From positions 1 through 64,000 of the forward strand of contig NZ_BMYK01000010.1 of the NCBI RefSeq assembly GCF_014652235.1: a DNA stretch of 64,000 nt, given 5' to 3'. Under the pieces are notes generated by a model that was not told the origin of the DNA, made no database searches, and saw only the letters and a list, made by a program, of their open reading frames with translations. Shown one piece after another: positions 1 through 16,568 of this stretch. A program made the translations under genes and the position numbers. Position 1 is the first letter of the stretch. Each line of letters begins with the position of its first letter. The DNA is from Pseudorhodoferax aquiterrae. GTDB lineage: Bacteria; Pseudomonadota; Gammaproteobacteria; Burkholderiales; Burkholderiaceae_C.

Positions 1-63
1 TTCGCCATCCGCGAAGGCGGCAAGACCGTCGGCGCCGGCGTGGTCGCCAAGATCATCGAGTGA
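1..63 (+). CDS. tuf: Elongation factor Tu, C-terminal end (partial)
   Basis: Only the last 20 codons are inside the window, ending with GGKTVGAGVV and KIIE before a TGA stop. This is the usual C-terminus of bacterial EF-Tu, the GTPase that delivers aminoacyl-tRNA to the ribosome. The following tRNA-Trp and secE-nusG genes match the tufB neighbourhood of betaproteobacteria, which supports the call although no GTPase motif is visible here. Confidence 0.9.
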   Translation, partial: FAIREGGKTVGAGVVAKIIE

Positions 64-73
64 TGTGATTCGG

Positions 74-149
74 AGGGGTATAGCTCAATTGGCAGAGCGT
101 CGGTCTCCAAAACCGAAGGTTGTAGGTTCGATTCCTACTGCCCCTGCCA
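74..149 (+). tRNA. tRNA-Trp (anticodon CCA)
   Basis: A complete 76-nt cloverleaf with encoded 3' CCA. The acceptor stem pairs 74-80 with 139-145, the discriminator is G146, and the anticodon loop CTCCAAA lies at 105-111 with CCA at 107-109. The T loop reads TTCGATT. It lies 11 bases after the tuf stop, so it is probably processed from a tuf-tRNA-secE transcript, as in many betaproteobacteria. Confidence 0.97.
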
Positions 150-171
150 CCTGATCCAGGTGGCCCCCGAA

Positions 172-199
172 AAAGCCCGTCACTTGCCTGACGGGCTTT
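172..199 (+). terminator. 11-bp hairpin between tRNA-Trp and secE
   Basis: AAAGCCCGTCA (172-182) pairs perfectly with TGACGGGCTTT (189-199) around a 6-base loop. The stem ends in a short T run only, so it may be a weak or partial terminator, or a processing barrier for the tRNA, rather than a full stop before secE. Confidence 0.65.
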
Positions 200-244
200 A
201 GCGTCTGAATGGCGCACGTGTTTGATTGCAGCATTAGGGCCGAA

Positions 245-628
245 ATGGCGACTTCGCAAGTTGAAACTGTCAGTACCGGCGCGGACAAGGCCAAGTTGGC
301 CGTGTCCGCGGCGCTCGTCATTGCGGCGCTGGCTGGCTTTTACCTGCTGGGCAAGCAGGGCCAGGTGGCCCAGTGGGGCGCGCTGATCGTCGGTCTGGCC
401 GCTGCCGTGGCGCTGTTCTTCAGCAGCGAACCCGGCCGCCAGCTGATCGCCTTCGGCCGCGATGCCTGGCGCGAGGTCAAGAAGGTCGTCTGGCCCACGC
501 GCAAGGAATCCATGCAGATGACGGCGTACGTGTTCGCCTTCGTCGTGATCATGGCCTTGTTCCTGTGGTTCACGGACAAGACCTTGGAATGGGTGCTGTA
601 CGACCTCATCTTGGGCTGGAAGCGATAA
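245..628 (+). CDS. secE: Preprotein translocase subunit SecE
   Basis: Encodes a 127-residue SecE, the small inner-membrane subunit that clamps the SecYEG protein-export channel. Three hydrophobic segments are visible (about residues 20-37, 43-59 and 98-116), which is the three-helix form also known from enteric bacteria. The conserved amphipathic block WREVKKVVWPTRKE sits before the last helix. I chose the ATG at 245; an in-frame ATG at 209 would add 12 residues overlapping the hairpin region and has no better ribosome site. The stop is followed directly by the nusG ATG, so the two genes are translationally linked. Confidence 0.95.
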   Translation: MATSQVETVSTGADKAKLAVSAALVIAALAGFYLLGKQGQVAQWGALIVGLAAAVALFFSSEPGRQLIAFGRDAWREVKKVVWPTRKESMQMTAYVFAFVVIMALFLWFTDKTLEWVLYDLILGWKR

Positions 629-1216
629 ATGACTGACGCAGTGGAATCTTCCGCGACGGACGCCGTGCCGGCTCCGGCCAACCCGGACTTCCGGTGGTAC
701 ATCGTCCATGCCTATTCGGGCATGGAGAAGGCGGTCGAGCGCAACATCACCGAACGCATCACGCGCGCGGGCATGCAGTCCAAGTTCGGCCGCATCCTGG
801 TGCCGACCGAAGAGGTCGTCGAGGTCAAGAACGGCCAGCGCCGCACGACCGAGCGCCGCCTGTTCCCGGGCTACGTGTTCGTCGAGATGCTGATGGACGA
901 CGAGTCCTGGCACCTGGTCAAGCACACCAACAAGGTGACCGGTTTCGTCGGTGGCGCCAAGAACCGCCCGGCGCCGATCTCGGACGACGAGGTCGTCAAG
1001 ATCGTCAGCCAGATGCAGGAAGGCGTGGAAAAGCCGCGCCACAAGGTCGAGTTCCTGGTCGGCGAGTACGTGCGCGTCAAGGAAGGCCCCTTCACCGACT
1101 TCAACGGTTCGGTCGAGGAAGTCAACTACGACAAGAACAAGGTTCGCGTGTCGGTCACGATCTTCGGCCGCGCCACCCCGGTCGAGCTGGAATTCAGCCA
1201 GATCGAGAAGACCTGA
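629..1216 (+). CDS. nusG: Transcription termination/antitermination factor NusG
   Basis: A 195-residue NusG, which binds RNA polymerase, suppresses pausing and links polymerase to Rho or to ribosomal protein S10. The N-terminal NGN domain shows [14 protein letters not shown] near the start, [12 protein letters not shown] near residue 80, and a C-terminal KOW domain with [17 protein letters not shown]. The first 20 residues are a low-complexity extension ([18 protein letters not shown]) not seen in the 181-residue E. coli protein. The gene begins one base after the secE stop. Confidence 0.97.
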   Translation: MTDAVESSATDAVPAPANPDFRWYIVHAYSGMEKAVERNITERITRAGMQSKFGRILVPTEEVVEVKNGQRRTTERRLFPGYVFVEMLMDDESWHLVKHTNKVTGFVGGAKNRPAPISDDEVVKIVSQMQEGVEKPRHKVEFLVGEYVRVKEGPFTDFNGSVEEVNYDKNKVRVSVTIFGRATPVELEFSQIEKT

Positions 1217-1292
1217 GCCTTTTCATTTCCCGGCCCCGCGTTTTCCAGGCTCGCGCGGGGCAGTAGCAAGCAAGAGCCCCCACCCCCGGGGA

Positions 1293-1312
1293 GCCAGGCA
1301 GCGCTGTCTGGC
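1293..1312 (+). promoter_or_regulatory. Hairpin in the rplK leader
   Basis: In the 121-base gap between nusG and rplK, GCCAGGCA (1293-1300) pairs with TGTCTGGC (1305-1312) around GCGC with one G-U pair. It lies 12 bases before the AAGGAG ribosome site of rplK. In E. coli, L1 protein represses the L11-L1 operon by binding the rplK leader, so this could be the equivalent site. That is inference from position only; I did not verify an L1 consensus. Confidence 0.35.
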
Positions 1313-1337
1313 GTCAGCACCCGCAAGGAGTTTTTCC

Positions 1338-1769
1338 ATGGCGAAGAAAATCGTCGGCTTCATCAAGCTGCAAGTGCCAGCTGGTAAGGCCAACCCGTCC
1401 CCCCCGATCGGCCCGGCCCTGGGCCAGCGCGGCCTGAACATCATGGAGTTCTGCAAGGCGTTCAACGCCCAGACCCAAGGCGTCGAGCCGGGTCTGCCGC
1501 TGCCGGTGGTGATCACCGCGTTCGCGGACAAGAGCTTCACCTTCGTCATCAAGACCCCGCCCGCGACGGTCCTGATCAAGAAGGCCGTCAAGCTGGACAA
1601 GGGTTCTGCCACGCCGCACACCGTCAAGGTCGGCAAGATCACGCGCGCCCAGCTCGAAGAGATCGCCAAGACCAAGCTGAAGGACATGAACGCCGCCGAC
1701 GTGGATGCCGCCATCCGCACGCTGGCCGGTTCCGCCCGTTCCATGGGCATCACGGTGGAGGGCGTCTAA
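1338..1769 (+). CDS. rplK: 50S ribosomal protein L11
   Basis: A 143-residue L11, the normal length. It binds the GTPase-associated region of 23S rRNA and supports elongation and release factor function and stringent-response signalling. The signature [17 protein letters not shown] is near residue 22-38, and the C-terminal rRNA-binding domain ends [14 protein letters not shown] at 1325-1330 fixes the start. It ends directly against the rplA ATG, so L11 and L1 are co-translated. Confidence 0.98.
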   Translation: MAKKIVGFIKLQVPAGKANPSPPIGPALGQRGLNIMEFCKAFNAQTQGVEPGLPLPVVITAFADKSFTFVIKTPPATVLIKKAVKLDKGSATPHTVKVGKITRAQLEEIAKTKLKDMNAADVDAAIRTLAGSARSMGITVEGV

Positions 1770-2465
1770 ATGACCAAGCTGACCAAGAAGCAAAAGGCCC
1801 TGCAGGGCAAGGTCGACAGCACCAAGCTGTACGCCCTGGCCGACGCACTGGCCATCGTCAAGGAAGCCGCCACCGCCAAGTTCGATGAGTCCATCGACGT
1901 GGCCGTGCAGCTGGGCATCGACGCCAAGAAGTCCGACCAGGTCGTGCGTGGCGCCGTCGTGCTGCCCAACGGCACCGGCAAGACCAAGCGCGTCGCCGTG
2001 TTCGCCCAGGGCGCCAAGGCCGAAGAAGCCAAGGCCGCTGGTGCCGACATCGTCGGCATGGACGACTTGGCCGCCCAGGTCAAGGCCGGCGACATGCCCT
2101 TCGACGTGGTCATCGCCGCGCCGGACGCCATGCGCGTGGTCGGTACGCTGGGCCAGATCCTGGGCCCGCGCGGCCTGATGCCGAACCCCAAGGTCGGCAC
2201 CGTGACGCCCGACGTGGCCACGGCCGTGAAGAACGCCAAGGCTGGCCAGGTCCAGTTCCGCGTCGACAAGGCCGGCATCATCCACGGCACCATCGGCCGC
2301 CGCTCGTTCGATTCGGACAAGCTGCAAGGCAACCTGGTGGCCCTGATCGATGCGCTGAACAAGGCCAAGCCGGCTTCCAGCAAGGGCCTGTACCTGCGCA
2401 AGGTGGCGGTCTCGTCGACCATGGGTGTGGGCGTCCGCGTGGACACCCAGTCCATCTCGGCGTAA
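1770..2465 (+). CDS. rplA: 50S ribosomal protein L1
   Basis: A 231-residue L1, which forms the mobile L1 stalk near the ribosomal E site and usually autoregulates the L11-L1 transcript. The family signature [15 protein letters not shown] is present in the middle, followed by [15 protein letters not shown]. The ATG abuts the rplK stop. Length and composition are normal for proteobacteria. Confidence 0.98.
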   Translation: MTKLTKKQKALQGKVDSTKLYALADALAIVKEAATAKFDESIDVAVQLGIDAKKSDQVVRGAVVLPNGTGKTKRVAVFAQGAKAEEAKAAGADIVGMDDLAAQVKAGDMPFDVVIAAPDAMRVVGTLGQILGPRGLMPNPKVGTVTPDVATAVKNAKAGQVQFRVDKAGIIHGTIGRRSFDSDKLQGNLVALIDALNKAKPASSKGLYLRKVAVSSTMGVGVRVDTQSISA

Positions 2466-2707
2466 TCGCAAGAAATTTGGGCCACTCCGCAAGGGGTGGC
2501 TCAAGGTGGTGGGCCGGGGGGTCGCAAGACCGCCCGGGCCATCCAAGACCGTTGGTGTCCCAGAGCCCATGGCGAAGGGACTTAATCGCGTAAGCAGCCA
2601 ACGCAGATGGCGATCCCGCTGCAGATGGAATTTTCCTGAACAGTTGGTCGCTGCAAGAAGGCGTGTCGGAAGGCCCCGGCCCGAAGACACAAACTAAGGA
2701 GTAGACC
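2466..2707 (+). promoter_or_regulatory. rplJ (L10) leader with two GCAA-capped hairpins
   Basis: This 242-base gap before rplJ has no convincing gene. The first hairpin pairs 2477-2488 with 2493-2504 (12 bp with two G-U pairs) around GCAA at 2489-2492. A second, longer GC-rich hairpin, also capped by GCAA within GGTCGCAAGACC, covers roughly 2513-2541. In bacteria the L10-(L12)4 complex represses rplJL by binding a structured leader here, so this is most simply that autoregulatory leader. It may also contain an rplJ promoter, which I could not place. Confidence 0.6.
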
Positions 2708-3244
2708 TTGAGTCTGAATCGCAGTGAGAAAGAAGCGGTCATCACCGAAGTGACCGGCCTCGCCGCAAATGCTCAGACGCTCGTGATGGCGGAATACCGC
2801 GGCATCACGGTCGCCGACATGACCCGACTGCGCTCCACCGCGCGCAGCGCCGGTGTGAGCCTGTCCGTGTTGAAGAACACGCTGGCCCGCCGCGCTGTGG
2901 CCGGCAGCCCATTCGAAGTCGCGTCCGACCAGATGACCGGTCCGCTGATCTATGGCTTCTCCGTCGACGCCGTGGCCGCCGCGAAAGTGGTGTCCGAGTT
3001 CGCGAAGACCAACGACAAGTTGGTCATTCGCGGCGGTGCGTTCGCCGGCAAGGCCCTGGATGTCAACGGCGTCAAGCAACTGGCGAACATCCCTTCCAAG
3101 GAAGTCCTGCTGGCCCAACTGTGCGGCCTGCTGATGTCCCCGATCTCGCGCACGGCCGTGGTGCTGGGCGCGCTGGCGGCCAAGAAGGGCGAAGGCGCAG
3201 AACCCGCAGCCGAGGCTCCCGCAGCCGAAGCCGCCGCAGCCTGA
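2708..3244 (+). CDS. rplJ: 50S ribosomal protein L10
   Basis: A 178-residue L10, which anchors the L7/L12 dimers to 23S rRNA to form the ribosomal stalk. The start is TTG at 2708, with AAGGAG at 2696-2701 six bases upstream; the N-terminus [11 protein letters not shown] is the usual one in this order. The body shows [15 protein letters not shown] and [18 protein letters not shown]. The C-terminal 20 residues are Ala/Glu rich ([11 protein letters not shown]). Transcribed with rplL, 43 bases downstream. Confidence 0.96.
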   Translation: MSLNRSEKEAVITEVTGLAANAQTLVMAEYRGITVADMTRLRSTARSAGVSLSVLKNTLARRAVAGSPFEVASDQMTGPLIYGFSVDAVAAAKVVSEFAKTNDKLVIRGGAFAGKALDVNGVKQLANIPSKEVLLAQLCGLLMSPISRTAVVLGALAAKKGEGAEPAAEAPAAEAAAA

Positions 3245-3287
3245 TCGAGCGATCGCGCGGCACAACCAACTTATTTAGGAAATCAAA

Positions 3288-3665
3288 ATGGCATTCGATA
3301 AAGACGCATTCCTGACCGCCCTCGACAGCATGACGGTCCTCGAACTCAACGACCTGGTCAAGGCCATCGAAGAGAAGTTCGGCGTGAGCGCAGCCGCCAT
3401 GGCTGCTCCCGCTGCTGGCGGCGGCGGCGCCGCTGCCCCGGCGGCCGAAGAGAAGACCGAATTCAACGTCGTGCTGGTCGAAGCCGGCGCGAACAAGGTC
3501 TCCGTCATCAAGGCCGTGCGCGAAATCACGGGCCTGGGCCTGAAGGAAGCCAAGGACCTGGTCGACGGCGCTCCGAAGAACGTCAAGGAAGGCATTGCCA
3601 AGGCCGACGCCGACGCTGCCAAGAAGAAGCTGGAAGAAGCCGGCGCCAAGGTCGAACTCAAGTAA
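3288..3665 (+). CDS. rplL: 50S ribosomal protein L7/L12
   Basis: A 125-residue L7/L12, the acidic multi-copy stalk protein that recruits translation GTPases. It has the N-terminal dimerisation helix ([20 protein letters not shown]), an Ala/Gly hinge near residues 36-52, and the C-terminal factor-binding domain with [20 protein letters not shown]. The preceding AGGAAAT gives a modest ribosome site. A partial-terminator hairpin follows before rpoB. Confidence 0.98.
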   Translation: MAFDKDAFLTALDSMTVLELNDLVKAIEEKFGVSAAAMAAPAAGGGGAAAPAAEEKTEFNVVLVEAGANKVSVIKAVREITGLGLKEAKDLVDGAPKNVKEGIAKADADAAKKKLEEAGAKVELK

Positions 3666-3679
3666 TTCTGGGTTCTGCC

Positions 3680-3712
3680 AAGGCTGGAGCGTCCGACAGG
3701 GCCTCCAGCCTT
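3680..3712 (+). terminator. rplL-rpoB attenuator hairpin
   Basis: AAGGCTGGAG (3680-3689) pairs perfectly with CTCCAGCCTT (3703-3712) around a 13-base loop and is followed by only three T residues in all. In E. coli an attenuator in this gap lowers rpoBC expression relative to the ribosomal protein genes; position and structure fit the same role. The rest of the 275-base gap (3713-3940) shows no gene. Confidence 0.7.
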
Positions 3713-3940
3713 TGGTGCTTGTGGGGTGTTGCAAGGCACCCCGCTGCAGAAGGCAGCCGAAAGCGGTCCAATCCCCTTTCGAGTGTCTTTTGACTCGACT
3801 GCAAAAGACGACTTGGTACGGGCGATGTGCAATGCATCGCCGTCCGCCAGAGGTTGGTAGTGGCCAGCCGCCAAGTACACCGCACAGGAGCATGTGGCGG
3901 TGCCTCAGTCGCAGGATTTGTATCCTCGCCCGGAGAATTC

Positions 3941-8053
<4,113 letters not shown>

Positions 8054-8080
8054 TCAGGGCAAGGCAAAGGAAACAACGCT

Positions 8081-12298
<4,218 letters not shown>

Positions 12299-12331
12299 GC
12301 CGTACCGCACCGCCGGCCTTGTGCCGGCCCG

Positions 12332-12367
12332 ACCCCGGGGTCCCTATCATGGCCCCGGGGTTTTTTT
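12332..12367 (+). terminator. Rho-independent terminator of the rpoBC operon
   Basis: ACCCCGGGG (12332-12340) pairs perfectly with CCCCGGGGT (12353-12361) around a 12-base loop, followed by an uninterrupted T7 run. It sits 34 bases after the rpoC stop. This is the strongest terminator in the window. Confidence 0.95.
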
Positions 12368-12397
12368 CATGGGTGAACGATCGATGGAGATGCGCAG

Positions 12398-12955
12398 GTG
12401 ATGCTCGCGGCCTGGAGTGCCTGGCTGGTCTGGGGCGGCGTGGCCGCCTTGCTGTTGTTCTGGGGGGTCGGCGCCTACAACCGGCTGGTGCGCCTGCGCA
12501 CCAAGGTCTGGTCCATCTTCGCGAGCCTGGTCGCGCAGCTGGAGCGCTATGCGGCGTGGATGGCCGAGCACGCGCCCGCGCCGCCGCCGGGCGATGCACC
12601 ACCGCGTGCCGGCGATGCCTGGAGCAATCTGCGCGCCGCCAGTGCGCAGTTCACGGCGTCGTTGGCCGCCGCGCGCGGCAAGCCCTGGGACACGGCCGCC
12701 ATGGCCGGCCTGGTCGCCGCGCGGGCGGTGCTGGCCATGGCCTGGCAGTACCTGGACGACGAGACGCTGGCGCGCGCGCGCAGCGGCCAGCCGGTGGCGG
12801 CGCTGCGCTCGGAATGGGACGCCGTGGGCACCCAGGTGCAGGGCGCCGAGCGCGCCTATGCTGCCGCGGTCGAGGTCTACAACCGCGCGGTGCGCCAGTT
12901 CCCGGCCGTGCTGCTGGCCTGGCTGTTCGGCTTCAAGCGGGCGCGCACCTTGTAG
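12398..12955 (+). CDS. LemA-like membrane-anchored protein
   Basis: A 185-residue protein with one N-terminal transmembrane helix (about residues 8-26) followed by YNRLVRLRTKVWSIFASL, and a C-terminal YNRAVRQFPAVLLAWLFGF. These two blocks match the ends of the LemA family, whose function is not settled. The middle is unusual: a proline-rich insert (APAPPPGDAPPR) and a poorly conserved helical region. The start is GTG 12398 or ATG 12401, both after GGAGA at 12386-12390. It stands alone between the rpoC terminator and the sulfide dehydrogenase genes. Confidence 0.7.
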   Translation: MMLAAWSAWLVWGGVAALLLFWGVGAYNRLVRLRTKVWSIFASLVAQLERYAAWMAEHAPAPPPGDAPPRAGDAWSNLRAASAQFTASLAAARGKPWDTAAMAGLVAARAVLAMAWQYLDDETLARARSGQPVAALRSEWDAVGTQVQGAERAYAAAVEVYNRAVRQFPAVLLAWLFGFKRARTL

Positions 12956-12966
12956 CTAAGCATATG

Positions 12967-12979
12967 CAGACAATGTCTG
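12967..12979. promoter_or_regulatory. 13-base dyad upstream of the cytochrome c gene
   Basis: CAGACA-A-TGTCTG is a perfect palindrome with one central base, 68 bases before the cytochrome c start codon. A GATACT element at 13001-13006 is a candidate -10, which would place the dyad at or just upstream of the -35. A regulator-binding site is possible; which regulator cannot be said. Confidence 0.3.
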
Positions 12980-13046
12980 TCAGGGCTGCATGCCGTCGTG
13001 GATACTGGCGCCCCCAGACCACCGACAGACCGAGGAGAAGCTGCCC

Positions 13047-13364
13047 ATGCGATGGAACACGATGCTGGCCGCCGCGGCCAGCCTGGCCGCCACGACGCTG
13101 CCGGCCGCCGCACAGGACAAGGATGCCCTGTACCTGCGCAGCCTGGCCGCCACCTGTGCCAACTGCCACGGCACCCAGGGCAAGGCGCAACCGGGCTCCA
13201 GCGTGGTGTCGCTGGCGGGCATGCCGGCCGAGCAGCTGACCGCGCAGATGGCCGCGTTCAAGGCCGGCACGCGCAGCGCGACCATCATGCACCAGTTGGC
13301 CAAGGGCTACAGCGACGCGCAGATCGCGCAGCTCGCCGCCTACTTCGCAACGCAGAGCAAGTAA
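13047..13364 (+). CDS. Small periplasmic cytochrome c, likely partner of the sulfide dehydrogenase flavoprotein
   Basis: A 105-residue protein with a Sec signal peptide (cleavage near AAAQ, residues 20-23) and one haem c site C37-x-x-C40-H41; M59 in AGMPAEQ is a plausible axial ligand. It has the size of a class I cytochrome c553. It is followed 13 bases later by a flavocytochrome c sulfide dehydrogenase flavoprotein gene, so it is probably the electron-accepting subunit (FccA or SoxE type). I chose the ATG at 13047, after GAGGAG at 13032-13037; an earlier GTG at 12990 would bury the signal peptide. Confidence 0.85.
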   Translation: MRWNTMLAAAASLAATTLPAAAQDKDALYLRSLAATCANCHGTQGKAQPGSSVVSLAGMPAEQLTAQMAAFKAGTRSATIMHQLAKGYSDAQIAQLAAYFATQSK

Positions 13365-13377
13365 GGAGCGGTCCACG

Positions 13378-14655
13378 ATGCAACGACGTTCCTTCCTGCA
13401 TTCGTCCGCCGGTCTGGCCCTGCTGGGGCTGGCCGGTTGCGCCAGCACCAGCGCCATTCCGTCCAGGGCCAAGGTCGTGGTCATCGGCGGCGGCTACGGC
13501 GGCGCCACCGCCGCCAAGTACGTGCGCCTGCTGTCGGACCACAAGATCGACGTGGTGCTGATCGAGCCGAACGAGGCCTTCGTGTCCTGCCCAATCTCCA
13601 ACCTCGTGGTCGGCGGCAGCCGCCAGATCGCCGAGATCACCTCGCCCTACACCGAACTCACGCGGCGCCATGGCATCGTGCGCGTGCGCGACAGCGCCAC
13701 CGCCATCGACACCACGGCGCGCAGCGTCAAGCTGGCCGGCGGCGCCACCATCGCCTACGACAAGCTGGTGGTCTCGCCCGGCGTGGAACTGCAGTTCGGC
13801 AGCATCGAAGGGCTGCAGGCTGCGCACGCGTCGGGCCAGATCCTGCAGGCCTGGAAGGCCGGCCCGGAGACCGTGGCGCTGCGGCGCCAGCTCGAGGCCA
13901 TGCCCGACGGCGGCGTCTACGCCATCACCATCCCCGAGGCGCCCTACCGCTGCCCGCCCGGCCCTTACGAACGCGCCAGCCAGGTGGCCTGGTACTTCAA
14001 GCATTTCAAGCCGCGCAGCAAGGTGCTGATCCTGGACGCCAACCCGGACGTCACCTCCAAGGGCCCGCTGTTCAAGAAGGTCTGGGCCGAGCAGTACAAG
14101 GGCATCGTCGAATACCGCGGGCAGCACAAGACCGTGGCCGTTGACGCCAAGGCTGGCCTGGTCAAGTTCGAGGTGCACGAGGACGTCAAGGCCCAGGTCA
14201 TCAACGCGCTGCCGTCCATGCGCGCAGGCGCCATCGCGGTGCAGGCCGGCCTGAACAACATGGCCAACAACCGCTGGTGCGGCGTGAACTACCAGAGCTT
14301 CGAATCGACGGCCGCGCGCGACGTGTTCGTCGTCGGCGACTCCATCCAGATCGCGCCGGCCATGCCCAAGAGCGGCCACATGGCCAACAGCCATGCCAAG
14401 GTGGCGGCCGCGGCCATCGTGGCGCAGCTGGCGGGTTGGGAGCTGAACCCCGCGCCCATGCTCAACAACACCTGCTACAGCTTCGTCGACGACCGCAACG
14501 TGGTGCACGTGGCCAGCGTGCACGCCTACGATGCGGCGGAGAAGACCTTCAAGACCGTGGCGGGCTCCGGCGGCGTGAGCACGGGCCCGACCGAACTCGA
14601 AGGTGTCTACGCGATGAACTGGGCACAGAACATCTGGGCGGACACGCTGGGATGA
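13378..14655 (+). CDS. fccB: Flavocytochrome c sulfide dehydrogenase, flavoprotein subunit
   Basis: A 425-residue FAD protein that oxidises sulfide in the periplasm and passes electrons to cytochrome c. The dinucleotide-binding motif VVVIGGGYGGATAA starts near residue 33. C71 (in VSCPISNLVVGG) and C366 (in NNTCYSFV) match the redox-active cysteine pair of this family. The N-terminus carries a twin-arginine motif (RRSFL) and a lipobox-like LAGC at residues 17-20, so export by Tat, possibly as a lipoprotein, is suggested. No other sox or sulfur genes are nearby, which fits a detoxification role better than a full sulfur-oxidation pathway. Confidence 0.85.
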   Translation: MQRRSFLHSSAGLALLGLAGCASTSAIPSRAKVVVIGGGYGGATAAKYVRLLSDHKIDVVLIEPNEAFVSCPISNLVVGGSRQIAEITSPYTELTRRHGIVRVRDSATAIDTTARSVKLAGGATIAYDKLVVSPGVELQFGSIEGLQAAHASGQILQAWKAGPETVALRRQLEAMPDGGVYAITIPEAPYRCPPGPYERASQVAWYFKHFKPRSKVLILDANPDVTSKGPLFKKVWAEQYKGIVEYRGQHKTVAVDAKAGLVKFEVHEDVKAQVINALPSMRAGAIAVQAGLNNMANNRWCGVNYQSFESTAARDVFVVGDSIQIAPAMPKSGHMANSHAKVAAAAIVAQLAGWELNPAPMLNNTCYSFVDDRNVVHVASVHAYDAAEKTFKTVAGSGGVSTGPTELEGVYAMNWAQNIWADTLG

Positions 14656-14659
14656 ACGC

Positions 14660-15985
14660 TTGAGCACGACCCAGGCCCCGCCGCTGTGGCGGCAACTGCA
14701 GGCCGCAGCGGCGGCGCTGCAGGCCGTGCGCGCCGGCCAGAGCGCGACCACCGCGCTGGCCACCGTGGCGCCGGCCTTGCGGCCGGCCGCCCAGGCCCTG
14801 CTGTTCCACGCGCTGCGCCAGCTCGGCCGGGCCGAGGCCCTGCGCAGTCTGTTGGCCAAGCGCGCGCCGGCGCCGCCCGTGGATGCGCTGCTGTGCCTGG
14901 CGCTGGCGCTGGTCTGGGACGAGGCGAATGCACCCTACACGCCGTTCACGCTGGTCGATCAGGCCGTCGAGGCGGCGCGGCGCGGCGGGGCGCGCGCACA
15001 GTCCGGCTTCGTCAACGCCTGCCTGCGCCGCTTCCTGCGCGAGCGCGAGGCGCTGGTCGCGACCAGCGCGCGCGACCCGGTGGCGCAATGGAACCACCCA
15101 CGCTGGTGGATCGCGCGCATGCAGCGCGACTGGCCGCAGGACTGGCAGGCCGTGCTGCGGGCCTCCGACCATGCCGCGCCACTCACGCTGCGTGTGAACC
15201 GGCGCCGCAGCACGGTGGCCGCCATGCAGGCCCGCCTGCAGGCCGAAGGCATTGCGGCCCAGCCCATCGGCGACGACGGCTTGCTGCTGCCGCGCCCACG
15301 CCCGGTGCCCGAGCTGCCGGGCTATGCCGAGGGCGCCTGGTCGGTGCAGGACGCCGCGGCGCAGCTGGCAGCCCCGCTGCTGCTGCAGGGTCTGGCGCGG
15401 CCGACGGACCGCCCGCTGCGCCTGCTGGACGCCTGCGCCGCGCCGGGCGGCAAGACTGCCCACCTGCTCGAGTGCGCCGACGCCGAGCTGACCGCGTTGG
15501 ACGTGGACCCGGCCCGCTGCGCCCGCATCCACGAGAACCTGGCGCGTCTGGGCCTGGCGGCCGAGGTGCGCGCCGCGGACGCGGCCGATGTCGCGGCCTG
15601 GTGGGACGGCCGGCCCTTCGACGCCATCTTGCTGGACGCGCCCTGCAGCGCCTCGGGCATCGTGCGGCGCCACCCCGACGTGCGCTGGCTGCGCCGCGAG
15701 AGCGACATCGCCCAGCTCGTGGTGCAGCAGGACCGGCTGCTGCAGGCGCTGTGGCCGCTCGTGGCGCCGGGCGGCCGGCTGCTGTTCGCCACCTGTTCGG
15801 TGTTTCCGGCCGAAGGCCGCGAGCGCATCGAAACGTTTCTTGCGCACCACAGTGAGGCGCGATTGCTGCCATCGCCCGGCCATTTAATCCCTTGCAGCGC
15901 CGCGGCTGCGCCGGCCGTCCCGGACAATCGTCCGCGTGACAACGACGGTTTTTTTTACAGCTTGCTGGAGAAAGGCCCGCGCTAG
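14660..15985 (+). CDS. rsmB: 16S rRNA (cytosine-5)-methyltransferase RsmB
   Basis: A 441-residue protein that methylates C967 of 16S rRNA using S-adenosylmethionine. The N-terminal NusB-like RNA-binding domain is followed by a Rossmann methyltransferase domain with DACAAPGGKTAHLLE. C329 (DAPCSASG) and C379 (ATCSVFP) are the two catalytic cysteines of RNA m5C enzymes, and the end DGFFYSLLEKG is typical. The start is TTG at 14660, five bases after the fccB stop, with no clear ribosome site. It heads the rsmB-DUF4390-ntrY-response regulator series common in this order. Confidence 0.9.
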   Translation: MSTTQAPPLWRQLQAAAAALQAVRAGQSATTALATVAPALRPAAQALLFHALRQLGRAEALRSLLAKRAPAPPVDALLCLALALVWDEANAPYTPFTLVDQAVEAARRGGARAQSGFVNACLRRFLREREALVATSARDPVAQWNHPRWWIARMQRDWPQDWQAVLRASDHAAPLTLRVNRRRSTVAAMQARLQAEGIAAQPIGDDGLLLPRPRPVPELPGYAEGAWSVQDAAAQLAAPLLLQGLARPTDRPLRLLDACAAPGGKTAHLLECADAELTALDVDPARCARIHENLARLGLAAEVRAADAADVAAWWDGRPFDAILLDAPCSASGIVRRHPDVRWLRRESDIAQLVVQQDRLLQALWPLVAPGGRLLFATCSVFPAEGRERIETFLAHHSEARLLPSPGHLIPCSAAAAPAVPDNRPRDNDGFFYSLLEKGPR

Positions 15986-16568
15986 CGTCTGGCTGGCGCT
16001 GCTGCTGGCCTGCGTCTGGGTGCAGGCCGACCCGCCGACGCCGGGCCCGGCGGCGATCACCCAGCTCATGGTGCAACGCGTGGACGGCGAACTGGAGCTC
16101 AGCGCCGAGGTGCAGTTCGAGCTCTCCGCGCAGGTGGAGGATGCGCTGCACAAGGGCATTCCCATGTTCTTCGTGGCCGAGGCCGAGATCGTGCGCGAAC
16201 GCTGGTACTGGACCGACAAGACCGTGGCCAGCGCCACGCGCCACATGCGCCTGGCCTACCAGCCGCTCACGCGGCGCTGGCGGCTCAACGTCGGCGCGCG
16301 GCCCATCGAAACTTCCGGCCTGGGCGTCACGCTGGCGCAGACCTTCGATTCGCTGCCCGAGGCACTGGCCAGCGTGCAGCGCTTCGGCCGCTGGCCCATC
16401 GCGCGCACCGCCGACATCCCCAGCGACAGCGCGCACCTGCTGCGCTTTCGCTTCGGTCTGGACGTGTCCCAGCTGCCGCGGCCGTTCCAGATCGGTGCGG
16501 TCGGCCAGTCCGAATGGAGCATCGCGGCCAGCGCCAGCGTGAAGCTGCCGGCGGAAGGCGGCAAGTGA
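15936..16568 (+). CDS. DUF4390 family exported protein
   Basis: A 210-residue protein with an N-terminal hydrophobic segment (about residues 17-30) ending near VQAD, so secreted or membrane-anchored. The body matches the DUF4390 family (IPMFFVAEAEI, RWYWTDKTVA, RHMRLAYQPLTRRW), whose role is unknown but which is regularly found between rsmB and ntrY. The start GTG at 15936 lies inside the end of rsmB (50-base overlap), and the two frames share a run of eight T at 15949-15956. It ends in GTGA with the ntrY start, so it is coupled to the kinase. Confidence 0.85.
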   Translation: MTTTVFFTACWRKARASVWLALLLACVWVQADPPTPGPAAITQLMVQRVDGELELSAEVQFELSAQVEDALHKGIPMFFVAEAEIVRERWYWTDKTVASATRHMRLAYQPLTRRWRLNVGARPIETSGLGVTLAQTFDSLPEALASVQRFGRWPIARTADIPSDSAHLLRFRFGLDVSQLPRPFQIGAVGQSEWSIAASASVKLPAEGGK

